From: an uncultured Alphaproteobacteria bacterium
Lineage (GTDB): Bacteria > Pseudomonadota > Alphaproteobacteria > RF32 > CAG-239
DNA: 64,000 nucleotides
Assembly (NCBI GenBank): GCA_910587405.1
Contig: CAJUKS010000002.1
Coordinates: forward strand, 1-64,000
Direction: 5' to 3'
The notes beneath the pieces are model-generated. The model saw only the letters and a program-made list of their open reading frames with translations, was not told where the DNA came from and made no database searches. Below are positions 54,535 through 63,007 of the stretch, piece after piece. Positions within the stretch are counted from its first letter, which is position 1; the number at the start of each line of letters is the position of its first letter. The translations under genes and the position numbers were made by a program.

Positions 54535-54566
54535 TTGTATTATAGCAATTTTTAAGCTATTATAAT
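54535..54566 (+). promoter_or_regulatory. Promoter of the pilin gene pilS
   Basis: TTGTAT (54535-54540), a 17-base spacer and TATTAT (54558-54563) form a good sigma70-like promoter. A start near 54571 would leave a leader of about 30 bases with a GGGAG site. It would let the major pilin be made in excess of the assembly proteins. Confidence 0.6.
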
Positions 54567-54599
54567 TACTTGAAATACGATTTTTTTTGGGAGAAAAAA

Positions 54600-55169
54600 A
54601 TGAAGACTTTATATAAGAATGAGCAAAGCGGTCGTTCCATGGTGGAAATGCTCGGCGTTTTGGCAATTATCGGCGTGCTGTCGGTCGGCGGTATCGCAGG
54701 TTATTCCAAAGCGATGGCAAAATTCAAACTGACAAAAGCGATGGATCAGGTATCGACAACCGTTACCAACATCCGTACCCTCTATTCCGGTCAGCCGAAC
54801 TATGACGGCTTGAACACAACGGTTGCCATTCAGATGGGTGCTATCGGCACCGAAATGTTGAACGGCGTTGCTCCGGCCAGTGCTACAGTAGCTTATAACG
54901 CTTTCAACGGCGCTGTAACCATTGCTAACGCTGACTCCGGCAGAACTTTCACCGTTAAGTTTGATGGTCTGGGCAAGGAAGCCTGCGTTGCTTTGGCAAC
55001 TGCCGACTGGGGTTCCGGTTCCGGTTCCGGTTTGGTCTCGGTTACCACCGGTCCGACCAAAAAAGAAGGTACGACAGCTGGCGCTACTCTGCCTTTGAAA
55101 TTGGCTGATGCCGCTGCCGGTTGCAGTGACAACGCTGATAAAAACTCGGTTGAGTGGAAATACTACTAA
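54600..55169 (+). CDS. pilS: Type IVb major pilin (PilS-like)
   Basis: This 189-aa prepilin has a short basic leader ending SG, then RSMVEMLGVLAIIGVLSVGG: the G/x4-E processing site with Glu at position +5 and a hydrophobic helix. The first mature residue would be Arg rather than the usual Met/Phe. The globular domain has the conserved CVALA and a C-terminal Cys, which could form the type IV pilin disulfide, and ends in WKYY. It has its own promoter and is followed by a strong terminator, so it is likely the abundant subunit. The prepilin peptidase it needs is not in the window. Confidence 0.88.
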   Translation: MKTLYKNEQSGRSMVEMLGVLAIIGVLSVGGIAGYSKAMAKFKLTKAMDQVSTTVTNIRTLYSGQPNYDGLNTTVAIQMGAIGTEMLNGVAPASATVAYNAFNGAVTIANADSGRTFTVKFDGLGKEACVALATADWGSGSGSGLVSVTTGPTKKEGTTAGATLPLKLADAAAGCSDNADKNSVEWKYY

Positions 55170-55190
55170 TTTCACCAAGTTGAAATTCAA

Positions 55191-55217
55191 AAAGAGGAAC
55201 TTCGGTTCCTCTTTTTT
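55191..55217 (+). terminator. Strong terminator after pilS
   Basis: AAAGAGGAAC, a TTCG tetraloop and GTTCCTCTTT form a near-perfect stem ending in T residues, 21 bases after the pilS stop. Confidence 0.92.
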
Positions 55218-55846
55218 ATGATTCGAACGTAACAGGACTTGCGTAACAAGTAGATGCAGACATTCTGAACCAGCCGTAAGGCTTGTGACGTTTTTGGGCT
55301 AGACGAGCGAAATTCGGAACGATTAAGACCGCTTGCGTAAGTCTGCGGAAGTTTATCTCGTACCCCCGACTGAGCCCGGGAGTATTTTTTGCCTTGTTTC
55401 CCCCGCAAAGTCGAGAGTACTTTTTTGGGTTTCGGCAGCGTATGCAACCACCGCATTCTGCATCAGTTTTATAAAAACAGTTTTCAATATCCGTATTTGT
55501 TTTGTACCGCTTCTCAAGCGGCAGATTAAGCGACAACCTGCGACAGAGCTCACTCCCAAATTCTGTCAACCACATCGTAACGAATCGGAAATTTTACCCC
55601 ACTCAACGTGTGATTGAAATCATCTTCCTCAAATGACACACTATTTTAAAACCAGCATCGCCGTTAAGGCCCAAAAAATGACCGCCCAGGCACCGAATTT
55701 TTGCAACAAAAAAAAAAAAACAAATGCAATTCAATTGATTAGGGATGAAATAACGCCTAAAGAATTAAATAAAAAGACTTGTATTTTCCTCCGGAGTGAA
55801 ATAGTATATAAAGATATGAAAAATTAAATGTTTTGGAGACTAAAAC
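55218..55846. other. Gene-poor spacer between the two pilin genes
   Basis: About 630 bases. A minus-strand frame of 119 codons (55216-55575) and several overlapping frames are open, but none has a ribosome-binding site or a recognised motif, and the strongest one begins inside the terminator's far side. An A run lies near 55709. I see no RNA gene or IS end. Confidence 0.4.
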
Positions 55847-56431
55847 TTGAGACACGCTCTTCTTTGCCAACAAGGACGCTCGATGATCGAAATTTTAGGC
55901 GTATTGGCAATTATCGGTGTTTTGTCGATCGGTGGGATTGCTGGTTATACCAAAGCAATGGAAAAAATAAATACCGATAAGTTAGTGGTTGATATCAGCA
56001 CCACTGCGCATAATATAAAAGATATGTATGCCGACCAGAAGTCGTATGAAGATTTGGATAAAAACGTCGTTGAACTCAATCTGGCCACCGGCGTCCGCAG
56101 AGACGAAACCGGGAAAAAACTTTTTCATGTCATGAACGGCGAAGTCACAATCAAATCAATTGCCCGCAATAAAGGTTTTGTAATGGTTTATAACGGATTG
56201 ACCGAAAAAACCTGTGCTCAGCTCGCTTCAACCGACTGGGGCGGCAGCGCCAACGGTTTGCAATATATGGTTATCAGTCCGACCGGCATCGTTCCGCCGC
56301 GGGGTTTTCCTTCCAACCTTGACAACGGCGAATATGCCGCGGTCGATCTGCCGCTGTCGCCGGCCGAAGCCGCGTCTCACTGCAGATGTGACAAACTGTT
56401 CAAATGCGGCATTGCCTGGTTTTACGACTGA
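55847..56431 (+). CDS. Second type IV pilin, TTG start
   Basis: This 194-aa protein starts at TTG with GGAG eight bases upstream; the nearest ATG is out of frame. The leader is short (RHALLCQQG) and is followed by RSMIEILGVLAIIGVLSIGG, so the processing site and helix are almost identical to PilS. The globular region shares CAQLASTDWG with the CVALATADWG of PilS and ends with a pair of cysteines and a WFYD tail. It lies outside the pilS terminator and has no obvious promoter. It may be a minor or tip pilin, or a phase-like alternative to PilS. Confidence 0.8.
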   Translation: MRHALLCQQGRSMIEILGVLAIIGVLSIGGIAGYTKAMEKINTDKLVVDISTTAHNIKDMYADQKSYEDLDKNVVELNLATGVRRDETGKKLFHVMNGEVTIKSIARNKGFVMVYNGLTEKTCAQLASTDWGGSANGLQYMVISPTGIVPPRGFPSNLDNGEYAAVDLPLSPAEAASHCRCDKLFKCGIAWFYD

Positions 56432-56447
56432 CAATCCTTTCCCCAAC

Positions 56448-56474
56448 AAAAAAACCGACGCCGCTCCCGGCGGC
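56448..56474 (-). terminator. Terminator of the DnaJ/DUF1349 operon
   Basis: On the minus strand GCCGC pairs with GCGGC around a five-base loop, and a run of seven T residues follows after GTCGG. It lies about 28 bases past the DUF1349 stop. Confidence 0.55.
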
Positions 56475-56501
56475 AATCAAAGCGGCCGGGATGAGGCGCT
56501 T

Positions 56502-57074
56502 TTACAAAGCATCGTTTTCAATTGAAGACAACAGAGCCGTATAATCCTGCTCGGAAGGGCTGCAAATATATACGCCGGCGGCAACTTCGTCGCTTTCGCG
56601 GCCGAGACGAAAACGCCGCACCGCCGCAAAAACAATCCCGTTAACCGAATAAGACAACTCATAAACCCCGTCGGCACTTTTGCGCACGCGGAACCAGACG
56701 TCCGCCGGCGTCCCTTCAAGCGGAACCAGAGCCATATCCGAATTGCCGTTAACCGTTACCACGGTACCGATATTTTGCGGTTGACGGTTGCGTGACATCA
56801 CTGCAATTTTGAACCAGTTTTCCTCATCAAGCCGTCCCATCAAACCGCATTGGGCAAAACCGCCGGGATTGTCAAACCGCCAGGAGGCCGTCATCATAAA
56901 CGCGCCGCGACGGCCGCCATAGAAAAAATGGCCGTTGTCTTTATGATAAGCACGTACGCTATCCTGCCAAAAATCGGTATGCGGAGACGCAGTAATTTTT
57001 ACCCCGCGGTCACTGAAAGAAACTTCCCGGGGCTCGTTGTACCATTCAAAATCACGCAGCGCTTCCAGCAGCAT
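56502..57074 (-). CDS. DUF1349-family protein (concanavalin-like fold)
   Basis: This 190-aa protein matches the DUF1349 family: an opening FEWYNEP, PHTDFWQDSV, DNGHFFYG and an EENWFKIAV strand. The family has a lectin/glucanase-like jelly-roll fold, with weak links to carbohydrate binding; its function is not established. No signal peptide is seen. Its start codon overlaps the DnaJ stop by one base (TAATG), so the two are co-translated. Length is normal. Confidence 0.8.
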   Translation of the reverse strand: MLLEALRDFEWYNEPREVSFSDRGVKITASPHTDFWQDSVRAYHKDNGHFFYGGRRGAFMMTASWRFDNPGGFAQCGLMGRLDEENWFKIAVMSRNRQPQNIGTVVTVNGNSDMALVPLEGTPADVWFRVRKSADGVYELSYSVNGIVFAAVRRFRLGRESDEVAAGVYICSPSEQDYTALLSSIENDAL

Positions 57075-58009
57075 TAAAAAGTCCTTATGTTTTCGTCCGG
57101 CATCGTTTGCAGCACTTTTTCCAACTCAGCGTTTTTGATCCGCGGCGCCACAATCTTCAGGGTGATGATCTGATCGCCCTGACCGTTGCGGTTTTTAACG
57201 CCTTTGCCTTTCAGGCGCAGTTTGTCGCCGCTGCCGGCATAAGCGGGAACTTTTACCGCCACCTGGCCGTCAATCGTCGGCACGGTAATTTTGGCGCCCA
57301 AAACCGCCTCTTTTACCGTAATCGGCAGTTCCATTGTAATATTCTGCCCTTCCATGCCGAAATAAGGATGTTTATCAACATTCAGCGTAATCAGGACGTC
57401 GCCGTTTTCGCCGCCGTAATGTCCCGGATTTCCCAGTCCTTTCAGACGCAGCGTCTGGCCGTCAACGGTTCCCGAGGGAATTTTAACATTGATATTGCGG
57501 CCGCCGAGCGCAATTTGCCGTTCGCCGCCGCGTACCGCGGTCAGAAAATCGATCCGCATCGTATAGGACACGTCTTCGCCCTTGCGGGAACGGCGCGAAG
57601 CACCCGAAAACCCGTGCCGGCCGCCCTGACCGCCGTTGAAGGCTGAAAAAATATCGTCGCCGAAAATGGAAGAGAAATCAAAGTTGGCATTTTGATCGCC
57701 CGAAGACGAATAAAAACCGCCCTGACCAAACGGATTGCCGCCGCCGGAATAAGTATTGCCGTACCCGGCACCGAAGCCGGTGGGCTTGCCGTCGGCGTCA
57801 ATCTCATTATTGTCATATTTCTTGCGTTTGTCTTCGTCACCCAAAATATCGTAAGCCGCCGAAATTTCCTTAAACTTTTCGGCAGCGGACGGATTGTCTT
57901 TGTTGACGTCGGGATGATATTTGCGGGCCAGCTTATGGTACGCCGACTTAATCTCGGCCTTGGTCGCCGTTTTGGACACGCCTAAAATGTTGTATAAATC
58001 TTTTGCCAT
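57074..58009 (-). CDS. DnaJ-class co-chaperone of CbpA type
   Basis: This 311-aa protein begins with a J domain (HPD at residues 32-34) that activates DnaK. A Gly/Phe-rich linker follows (about 75-130), then the DnaJ C-terminal client-binding domain, starting from DVSYTMRIDFLTAVRGG. It has no zinc-finger repeats, which separates it from true DnaJ and fits the CbpA group. The gene is followed immediately by a DUF1349 gene. Its role is general protein folding; nothing ties it to the secretion locus. Confidence 0.9.
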   Translation of the reverse strand: MAKDLYNILGVSKTATKAEIKSAYHKLARKYHPDVNKDNPSAAEKFKEISAAYDILGDEDKRKKYDNNEIDADGKPTGFGAGYGNTYSGGGNPFGQGGFYSSSGDQNANFDFSSIFGDDIFSAFNGGQGGRHGFSGASRRSRKGEDVSYTMRIDFLTAVRGGERQIALGGRNINVKIPSGTVDGQTLRLKGLGNPGHYGGENGDVLITLNVDKHPYFGMEGQNITMELPITVKEAVLGAKITVPTIDGQVAVKVPAYAGSGDKLRLKGKGVKNRNGQGDQIITLKIVAPRIKNAELEKVLQTMPDENIRTF

Positions 58010-58075
58010 TTAACTTTTTGCCTGATCTTTTTAAAACCCTGTCATACTTGGTATTTATATAGGATTTTTAAAAGT

Positions 58076-58558
58076 CTATTGCAAGCGCAGACAGTCAAAA
58101 GTCGCCCGACGGGCATAATTTTTATACAGGATGACGCTCCGCAAAACCGCGGTACGGTTGCCGTGTTCTTCACAATAACGCGAAGCCAGCGGTGCCAGTT
58201 CGTCAACCCGGACGTCTTTATACTCATAGGTTACATAATTGTCCGAACGGGCTTTGATCACCACATTGTCAAGAAAACGGTCATAAGCCGAATCGTAAGC
58301 CAGCTTTTCGACCGGTTGATCCGGATTCATGACTTCAACTTCTTCCCGAACCTGCTTGGGTTCGGCCGCCGGTTTTCCGGTCGTTACAGCCGGCTGACCG
58401 GTTGCGGCGGGAGCGGCGGTTGCGACAACTTCGCCGCCGGTGGTTTCAACCGCCGTTTCTTCAACGGCAATAACGCTTTCGTCATAATAAACTTCGTTGT
58501 GATGGCAGGCGCTCAGCAAAACCGCCGCGCTCAACACCGCATATTTAAACTTTTTCAT
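58076..58558 (-). CDS. Hypothetical lipoprotein
   Basis: I start this 160-aa protein at ATG 58558, behind GGGGGAA. The signal ends LLSAC, a clear lipobox. An acidic then Ala/Thr/Pro-rich stretch follows (about residues 20-75). The C-terminal domain has two Cys (RYCEEHGN and FDCLRLQ) and a TAVLRSVILYKNYARRATFDC section, which fits a small beta-sheet domain. I do not recognise it. Confidence 0.6.
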   Translation of the reverse strand: MKKFKYAVLSAAVLLSACHHNEVYYDESVIAVEETAVETTGGEVVATAAPAATGQPAVTTGKPAAEPKQVREEVEVMNPDQPVEKLAYDSAYDRFLDNVVIKARSDNYVTYEYKDVRVDELAPLASRYCEEHGNRTAVLRSVILYKNYARRATFDCLRLQ

Positions 58559-58621
58559 CAAATTCCCCCGTCTCGAGTTAATATTCCGGCAAAAAGATAT
58601 CACCGCTTGGTTAAACAAAGC

Positions 58622-58927
58622 TTAATCCAAAAGATTATACAGGTCTTTCCCGGCCTGTTCAAGAATTTGCAAAACCCGGCGGTTGGTGGTATTTTTGCTG
58701 CGTTCGTTACTCAGCTTGTCCAGCATTTTCTGCACTTTTTCGTTAAAGCGCCGATCTTCGCGCAAGCGTTCGATATTGCGGATATTTTCATCGTCGTCAA
58801 TTTTATAATTGACCACCGCCCGCAGCACCGCTATGTACTGCGCATCGCGGGTTGCCGCCATTTGCGCCTGTGCGGCCGTCGAACAGCCCAACATCAAAAC
58901 CGCCAAAAACAATGCAAGTTTCTTCAT
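58622..58927 (-). CDS. Small exported helical protein
   Basis: This 101-aa protein has an N-terminal signal (LMLGC followed by STAAQAQ), which may be a weak lipobox or a normal Sec cleavage site. The mature part is charged and helical, ending DLYNLLD. It lies 63 bases upstream of the lipoprotein gene on the same strand and may be co-transcribed with it. Function unknown. Confidence 0.6.
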   Translation of the reverse strand: MKKLALFLAVLMLGCSTAAQAQMAATRDAQYIAVLRAVVNYKIDDDENIRNIERLREDRRFNEKVQKMLDKLSNERSKNTTNRRVLQILEQAGKDLYNLLD

Positions 58928-58958
58928 TGCCGCCTCCTGTCTTTTCTCAAAAAAAACA

Positions 58959-58986
58959 TTGTGTTAATCAATACAAATAATATAAT
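58959..58986 (+). promoter_or_regulatory. Promoter of the ELM1-family gene
   Basis: TTGTGT (58959-58964), a 16-base spacer and TATAAT (58981-58986) lie about 45 bases before the gene. The -10 is perfect and the -35 matches at four positions. Confidence 0.55.
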
Positions 58987-59030
58987 GGGAAACGAATCGT
59001 TTTACTATAAAAATATTAGAGTTATCAAAC

Positions 59031-60011
59031 ATGAAAAAAACAATTTGGGCACTTATGGACGACCGGGCCGGCAGCGTCGGACAGGCCAGAGGAATTTTGC
59101 CGGCAATTGCCGACGAGTTTGAAGTTATCGAAAAGAAAATCGTTTATAACCGGTTGGCGGCTCTTCCGAACTGCATTCGGCGCAAAACCCTGATCGGCAT
59201 CGACCGCAAGCAAAGCGCGCCGATCAAAGGCGAACCTTTTCCCGACGCCGTTTTGTCAATCAGTCGCCGTACCGCGCCGATCGCCTTATGGTTGAAAAAA
59301 GCGTCAAAAGGAAAAACCAAAATCATTCAACTGATGTTTCCCGGCAAATTCGGCGCCTCGGAAATGGATCTGATCGTTATTCCGGAACACGACCGCGGCA
59401 AAGCCGAAGGTGAAAATCTGCTTTACATTACCGGATGCGCGCATCGTATTTCGCCCCGGGCCCTTGAAGAAGCCCGCCAAAAATGGACTCCGGCCTTTGC
59501 CTCGCTGCCCAAACCCCTGACGGCCATACTGGTCGGCGGCGCCATCAAAAACAAGCCGTTTACCGATAAAAACGCCGAAATGCTGGCCGATGCCATTTTG
59601 AAAGTTCACAATCAGGTCAGCGGTTCGATCCTGATTACGTCGTCGCGCCGGACCGGAAAATCCGCCGAAGACATCATCATGAAAAAACTTGCCCACATCC
59701 CGGCTTACACTTACCTGTGGGGCGAAAAGAAAGAAAACCCGATTATGGGCTTTTACGCTTGCGCCGACCGCATCATCGTCACCGGAGATTCGGTTTCGAT
59801 GGCTTGCGAATCGTGCGGGTCCGGCAAACCGGTGATGGTTTTCAGCGGCAAAAACTGGCTGACTCCCAAACACCAGCGGTTTGTCCAATCGCTGTTTGAC
59901 GGCGGTTATGCCGTGGACATCAACGCTTATAACGTCGAAAACACCGCCGCCATGGAGCGTCTGGATCCGGCAGCCGAAATTGCCGAACGGATCAAAGCCC
60001 TGTTTAAATAA
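59031..60011 (+). CDS. ELM1/DUF1022-family protein
   Basis: This 326-aa protein matches the family of the plant mitochondrial fission factor ELM1, which is common in Alphaproteobacteria. It opens with a glycosyltransferase-B-like start (WALMDDRAGSVGQARGI) and has a conserved GGAIKNKPF loop. A late GDSVSMACESCGSGKPV segment resembles a nucleotide-sugar-binding loop. The bacterial role is unknown, and a cell-envelope glycosyl transfer is a guess from fold. It converges with rquA. Confidence 0.8.
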   Translation: MKKTIWALMDDRAGSVGQARGILPAIADEFEVIEKKIVYNRLAALPNCIRRKTLIGIDRKQSAPIKGEPFPDAVLSISRRTAPIALWLKKASKGKTKIIQLMFPGKFGASEMDLIVIPEHDRGKAEGENLLYITGCAHRISPRALEEARQKWTPAFASLPKPLTAILVGGAIKNKPFTDKNAEMLADAILKVHNQVSGSILITSSRRTGKSAEDIIMKKLAHIPAYTYLWGEKKENPIMGFYACADRIIVTGDSVSMACESCGSGKPVMVFSGKNWLTPKHQRFVQSLFDGGYAVDINAYNVENTAAMERLDPAAEIAERIKALFK

Positions 60012-60043
60012 ACAACAGCGGCAAAGCGCTTAAAAGCAAACGA

Positions 60044-60072
60044 AAGGGCTGTCAGTACAGCCCTTCTTTTTT
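60044..60072 (+). terminator. Terminator after the ELM1-family gene
   Basis: AAGGGCTGT (60044-60052) pairs with ACAGCCCTT (60057-60065) and is followed by six T residues. Its right arm overlaps the 3' end of rquA. Confidence 0.85.
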
Positions 60073-60774
60073 GGTAGCCACCACTTTTTGGTACATACGG
60101 CCGAAAAATGTGGTCTTGCGCCAAAAATATTCCGACGGATTGCGGGCATAATTTTTAATTTCGTTATTCCACAGTTTTTCGGCAAACGGCTGGTACAAGC
60201 GGTTAAAAATCTTGACGATATAACGCAGCGGATGCCAGATCAGCGAATTGTTGTAATCTATAAAGACGACCTTGCCGCTCGGTTTGACCGCGCTGAGCGC
60301 ATTATTGACGATCTGGGCTCGGGTTGCCGACGGCACCTCATGAAGCAGCATGTAGCAGATAATGACGTCGTATTGCCGCTTGAGCGGTTCCGAAGCATCC
60401 TGATTGACAAAGCGCATAAAAGGATAAAGATAACAATATTTATTACGCTGGTGGCGCAACTGGGTCATGCTGACGTCAATCAAATCATAATGTCCGTAAA
60501 TACCGACTTTCGACGCCGCGACGCCGGTTTGATCGCCGAAAGTGGCACCCATTTGCAAAACATCGGCCGAAACCGGAATTTCCGCCGCGCAAGAACGCAG
60601 CATTTTGGAACTGAAGCCGAAAGTCAGAATATTCAGCAGCCGCTGGTTATCCAGCCAGCCGGTGAGGCGCGGACTTTCGTACAGCCAACTGTAAAACTCC
60701 TTTTGATAAAGCGGAATTTTGGCTTTGGCCGCCGCGCGGCGCGCCGGCGGAATGACACTGCTCTTTCTTTTCAT
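60052..60774 (-). CDS. rquA: RquA-type methyltransferase-like enzyme of rhodoquinone synthesis
   Basis: I start this 240-aa protein at ATG 60774, which overlaps the rsmE stop as ATGA. It resembles RquA closely: an early YSWLY motif, VLQMGATFGDQTG in the cofactor-binding loop (normal class I methyltransferases read GxGxG here), IDVSMTQL, CYMLLHEVP, and VVFIDYNNSLIWHPLRY. RquA replaces the 2-methoxy group of ubiquinone with an amino group to make rhodoquinone, which carries electrons to fumarate under low oxygen. This suggests an anaerobic respiratory mode. Recognition is by eye from motifs. Confidence 0.8.
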   Translation of the reverse strand: MKRKSSVIPPARRAAAKAKIPLYQKEFYSWLYESPRLTGWLDNQRLLNILTFGFSSKMLRSCAAEIPVSADVLQMGATFGDQTGVAASKVGIYGHYDLIDVSMTQLRHQRNKYCYLYPFMRFVNQDASEPLKRQYDVIICYMLLHEVPSATRAQIVNNALSAVKPSGKVVFIDYNNSLIWHPLRYIVKIFNRLYQPFAEKLWNNEIKNYARNPSEYFWRKTTFFGRMYQKVVATKKEGLY

Positions 60775-61514
60775 TTTTCTTCTCCATCCCAATGACCGCC
60801 GACGGCCTGCCACAAACTGAGTGACGCCGCAACCGCGGTTTCTGCCCGCAAAATCAGCGGTCCGAGACTGACAGCGACCGCAAACGGCTTCGAGCGCAGA
60901 TCTGCAAGTTCTTCATCGGAAAAGCCGCCTTCCGGACCGACCAAAACCGCCGATGCGCCGCGATAAGCCGCAAAGGCTTGCCGCGCCGGCGCCCCGCGGC
61001 CGCTCTCGTCCATAAAAAACAACCGCCGGTCAGGTTCCCAACCCGACAGAAGAGTTTCCAGCCGGACCGCTTCACCGATTTGCGGAACGTCAAGGCGCCG
61101 CGACTGCTCTGCCGCTTCGGCGGCCTGAGCCGCAAAACGCTCGGTGCGAACCCGGTCGGTAATGGTATGACGGGTAATAACCGGAATTATTTTTTTAACC
61201 CCCAACTCGGTCGCCTTTTCGATAATGTAATCGGTGCGATCCTTTTTAACCGGCGCAAACAAAAGCCAGATGTCTTCACCGGCCGCAAACGGCCGCGTTT
61301 GCCGGCAGACTTCGGCTTGAACGTTTTTTTTGCCCACAGCGGTCAAAACAGCGACAAATTCGCCGTCGCGGCCGTTAAACAACAAAACTTCGTCATTGAC
61401 GGTCAGACGCATCACCGAAGCCAGATAACGGCTCTGTTCTTCGGCAAACGTCACCGCCTGCCCCTCAGTCAGCGGCAGGTCGACAAACAAACGGATTCTG
61501 GCGGTTTTTGACAA
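60771..61514 (-). CDS. rsmE: 16S rRNA (uracil-1498-N3)-methyltransferase
   Basis: This 247-aa protein is a full-length RsmE of the SPOUT class. The deep trefoil knot binds SAM through VLVGPEGGFSDEE and LGPLILRAETA near the C-terminus. A QSRRL segment lies in the middle and a small PUA-like RNA-binding domain at the N-terminus. RsmE methylates U1498 of 16S rRNA in the 30S subunit. It is in an operon with rquA. Confidence 0.94.
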   Translation of the reverse strand: MSKTARIRLFVDLPLTEGQAVTFAEEQSRYLASVMRLTVNDEVLLFNGRDGEFVAVLTAVGKKNVQAEVCRQTRPFAAGEDIWLLFAPVKKDRTDYIIEKATELGVKKIIPVITRHTITDRVRTERFAAQAAEAAEQSRRLDVPQIGEAVRLETLLSGWEPDRRLFFMDESGRGAPARQAFAAYRGASAVLVGPEGGFSDEELADLRSKPFAVAVSLGPLILRAETAVAASLSLWQAVGGHWDGEEK

Positions 61515-61629
61515 GATCGTTTCCCCGGTTAAAATAAAATTCTGTATAACCCGTTCCCAAGGCTTGAGTTTATGGTTTAACCCGAATATACAATGATGTT
61601 AGTTAAGTTTTCGTTACAGGCATAAAAAT

Positions 61630-62289
61630 ATGATTATCACGATTGACGGGCCTGCCGCCGCAGGCAAAGGAACTCTGGCCGCCACCCTGGCCGAAAAATA
61701 TCGTTTGGCTTACTTCGATACCGGTATGGTTTATCGCGCGGTCGGACTGGAAATGGTACTGCAGGCACTTGACGTCCGCGATCAGGATTCGGCTGCCCGA
61801 ATCGCTTCGGAAATGACTTTTGTCAAAATGATGGAACTTTCCCGCCATCCCGATTTTCGCACGGACATCGGCGGACAGGCGGCTTCGATCGTTTCTGCTC
61901 ATCCGGCGGTACGCAGCGCTCTTCTCAAAATGCAGCAGGATTTTTCGCATAATCCGACTTTTGCCGACGGGACTCCGGCCAACGGTGCCGTGTATGACGG
62001 GCGTGATACCGGGACGGTGGTTTGTCCCGATGCCGATATTAAATTTTTTATAACCGCCGGCCCCGAAGTGCGGGCAAAACGTCGATATGACGAGTTTGTA
62101 CAAAAAGGAATCGCCACCGATTTTGAAAAAGTGCTGGCCGATATGATTGCCCGCGACAAACGCGACTCCGAACGGGCGACCGCGCCGCTGAAAGCGGCTG
62201 ACGACGCCGTTATTCTCGACACCTCGACACTGACGGCCGATCAAGTTGCCGAACGGGCAATCGCTTACATTGATGCCCACCGGCGCTAA
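61630..62289 (+). CDS. cmk: Cytidylate kinase
   Basis: This 219-aa protein is a normal-length CMP/dCMP kinase. The P-loop reads GPAAAGKGT (usual form GPAGAGKGT). The DTGMVYRAVG substrate loop and DGRDTGTVVCPDAD follow, then an RRYDE lid. It phosphorylates CMP and dCMP for nucleotide supply. The start is 9 bases after TTACAGG. It is followed by a terminator. Confidence 0.95.
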   Translation: MIITIDGPAAAGKGTLAATLAEKYRLAYFDTGMVYRAVGLEMVLQALDVRDQDSAARIASEMTFVKMMELSRHPDFRTDIGGQAASIVSAHPAVRSALLKMQQDFSHNPTFADGTPANGAVYDGRDTGTVVCPDADIKFFITAGPEVRAKRRYDEFVQKGIATDFEKVLADMIARDKRDSERATAPLKAADDAVILDTSTLTADQVAERAIAYIDAHRR

Positions 62290-62308
62290 AACGGATTGCC
62301 GTATTTTC

Positions 62309-62340
62309 AACCGGGACGAATCGGTCCCGGTTTTGTTTTG
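62309..62340 (+). terminator. Terminator after cmk
   Basis: AACCGGGAC pairs with GTCCCGGTT and is followed by TTGTTTTG, about 20 bases past the cmk stop. Confidence 0.85.
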
Positions 62341-62388
62341 TCAGGACAAAATTTTTGCTTGCATTTTTCGGCCTCTTTTTCTAAAATT

Positions 62389-62442
62389 GACAAACTTTCC
62401 GATTATTCTCTTTTATAATTCTAAACAAAAAAATCTACATCT
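62389..62442 (+). repeat. Conserved leader, copy 1, before the first small membrane gene
   Basis: This 54-base AT-rich leader, starting GACAAA and containing GATTATT, a TATAAT box and AATCTACATCT just before the ATG, is matched at 62953-63007. The match includes the promoter and start region but not the coding sequence to the same degree. Confidence 0.7.
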
Positions 62443-62820
62443 ATGGAAAATTTTAAGTGGAAGCATCTTTTCGTCGGCGTTCCGGTATTTTTGGCAATCG
62501 CCGTTCCGCAGTCTATCTGCTTCGCGCTGGGTATCGTCTTCATCCTCGGCCCTCTTTTCCTCGCCCTGTCTCTCTGGTACAGCAAAACATGGACGGAAGG
62601 AATCTTCTTTAGTGTCCTTCTGACTGCTTATCTGGGAGGTATCTTCTGGTGTTTGGGATGGCCGGCAACCTTTATCGACACTCTTCCCGACGGATGGCTG
62701 TGGCAGACACTTTACGGTTTTGTTACCGCAATCGTGCTTTTCGTCCTTCTCTCCGTTTACGGCGTATTAAGCGATTCGATAATGGAGCGGAGACTCAGAA
62801 ACAGGTGCAATCGGCCGTAG
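62443..62820 (+). CDS. Small membrane protein, copy 1
   Basis: This 125-aa protein has about four hydrophobic helices with a conserved GWPA turn followed by LPDGWLWQTLYGF and ends with a basic tail. It has a tandem paralogue 190 bases downstream, with 30-40% similar residues by eye and the same LPDGWLWQ-LYGF box. No family is recognised. It has no Shine-Dalgarno site of note, so its start is set by the leader repeat. Confidence 0.6.
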   Translation: MENFKWKHLFVGVPVFLAIAVPQSICFALGIVFILGPLFLALSLWYSKTWTEGIFFSVLLTAYLGGIFWCLGWPATFIDTLPDGWLWQTLYGFVTAIVLFVLLSVYGVLSDSIMERRLRNRCNRP

Positions 62821-62847
62821 GTTGTCGCTTCGCCAATTAAATTTCCC

Positions 62848-62877
62848 AAACGCATCCGGATCCGGATGCGTTTTTTT
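62848..62877. terminator. Terminator after copy 1
   Basis: AAACGCATCCGG pairs with CCGGATGCGTTT as a perfect stem with T residues after it. Confidence 0.9.
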
Positions 62878-62952
62878 ATGCTTTTTTTTACAGCAAATTA
62901 TCGGTTAAAAAAAGAATTTCACTTGCAATTTCCGATAACTTTTTCTATAATA

Positions 62953-63007
62953 GACAAAATTATCGATTATTTTTCTTTATAATTCTAAACCAAAAAAATC
63001 TACATCT
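62953..63007 (+). repeat. Conserved leader, copy 2, before the second small membrane gene
   Basis: This is the counterpart of 62389-62442, one base longer. It shares the TATAATTCTAAAC box and AATCTACATCT before the ATG, so the tandem duplication included the promoter. Confidence 0.7.

Noticed and set aside
55216..55575. 119-codon minus-strand frame in the spacer between the pilin genes
   Set aside because: No ribosome-binding site, Cys/Arg-rich product with no motif, and its 3' end runs into the pilS terminator.
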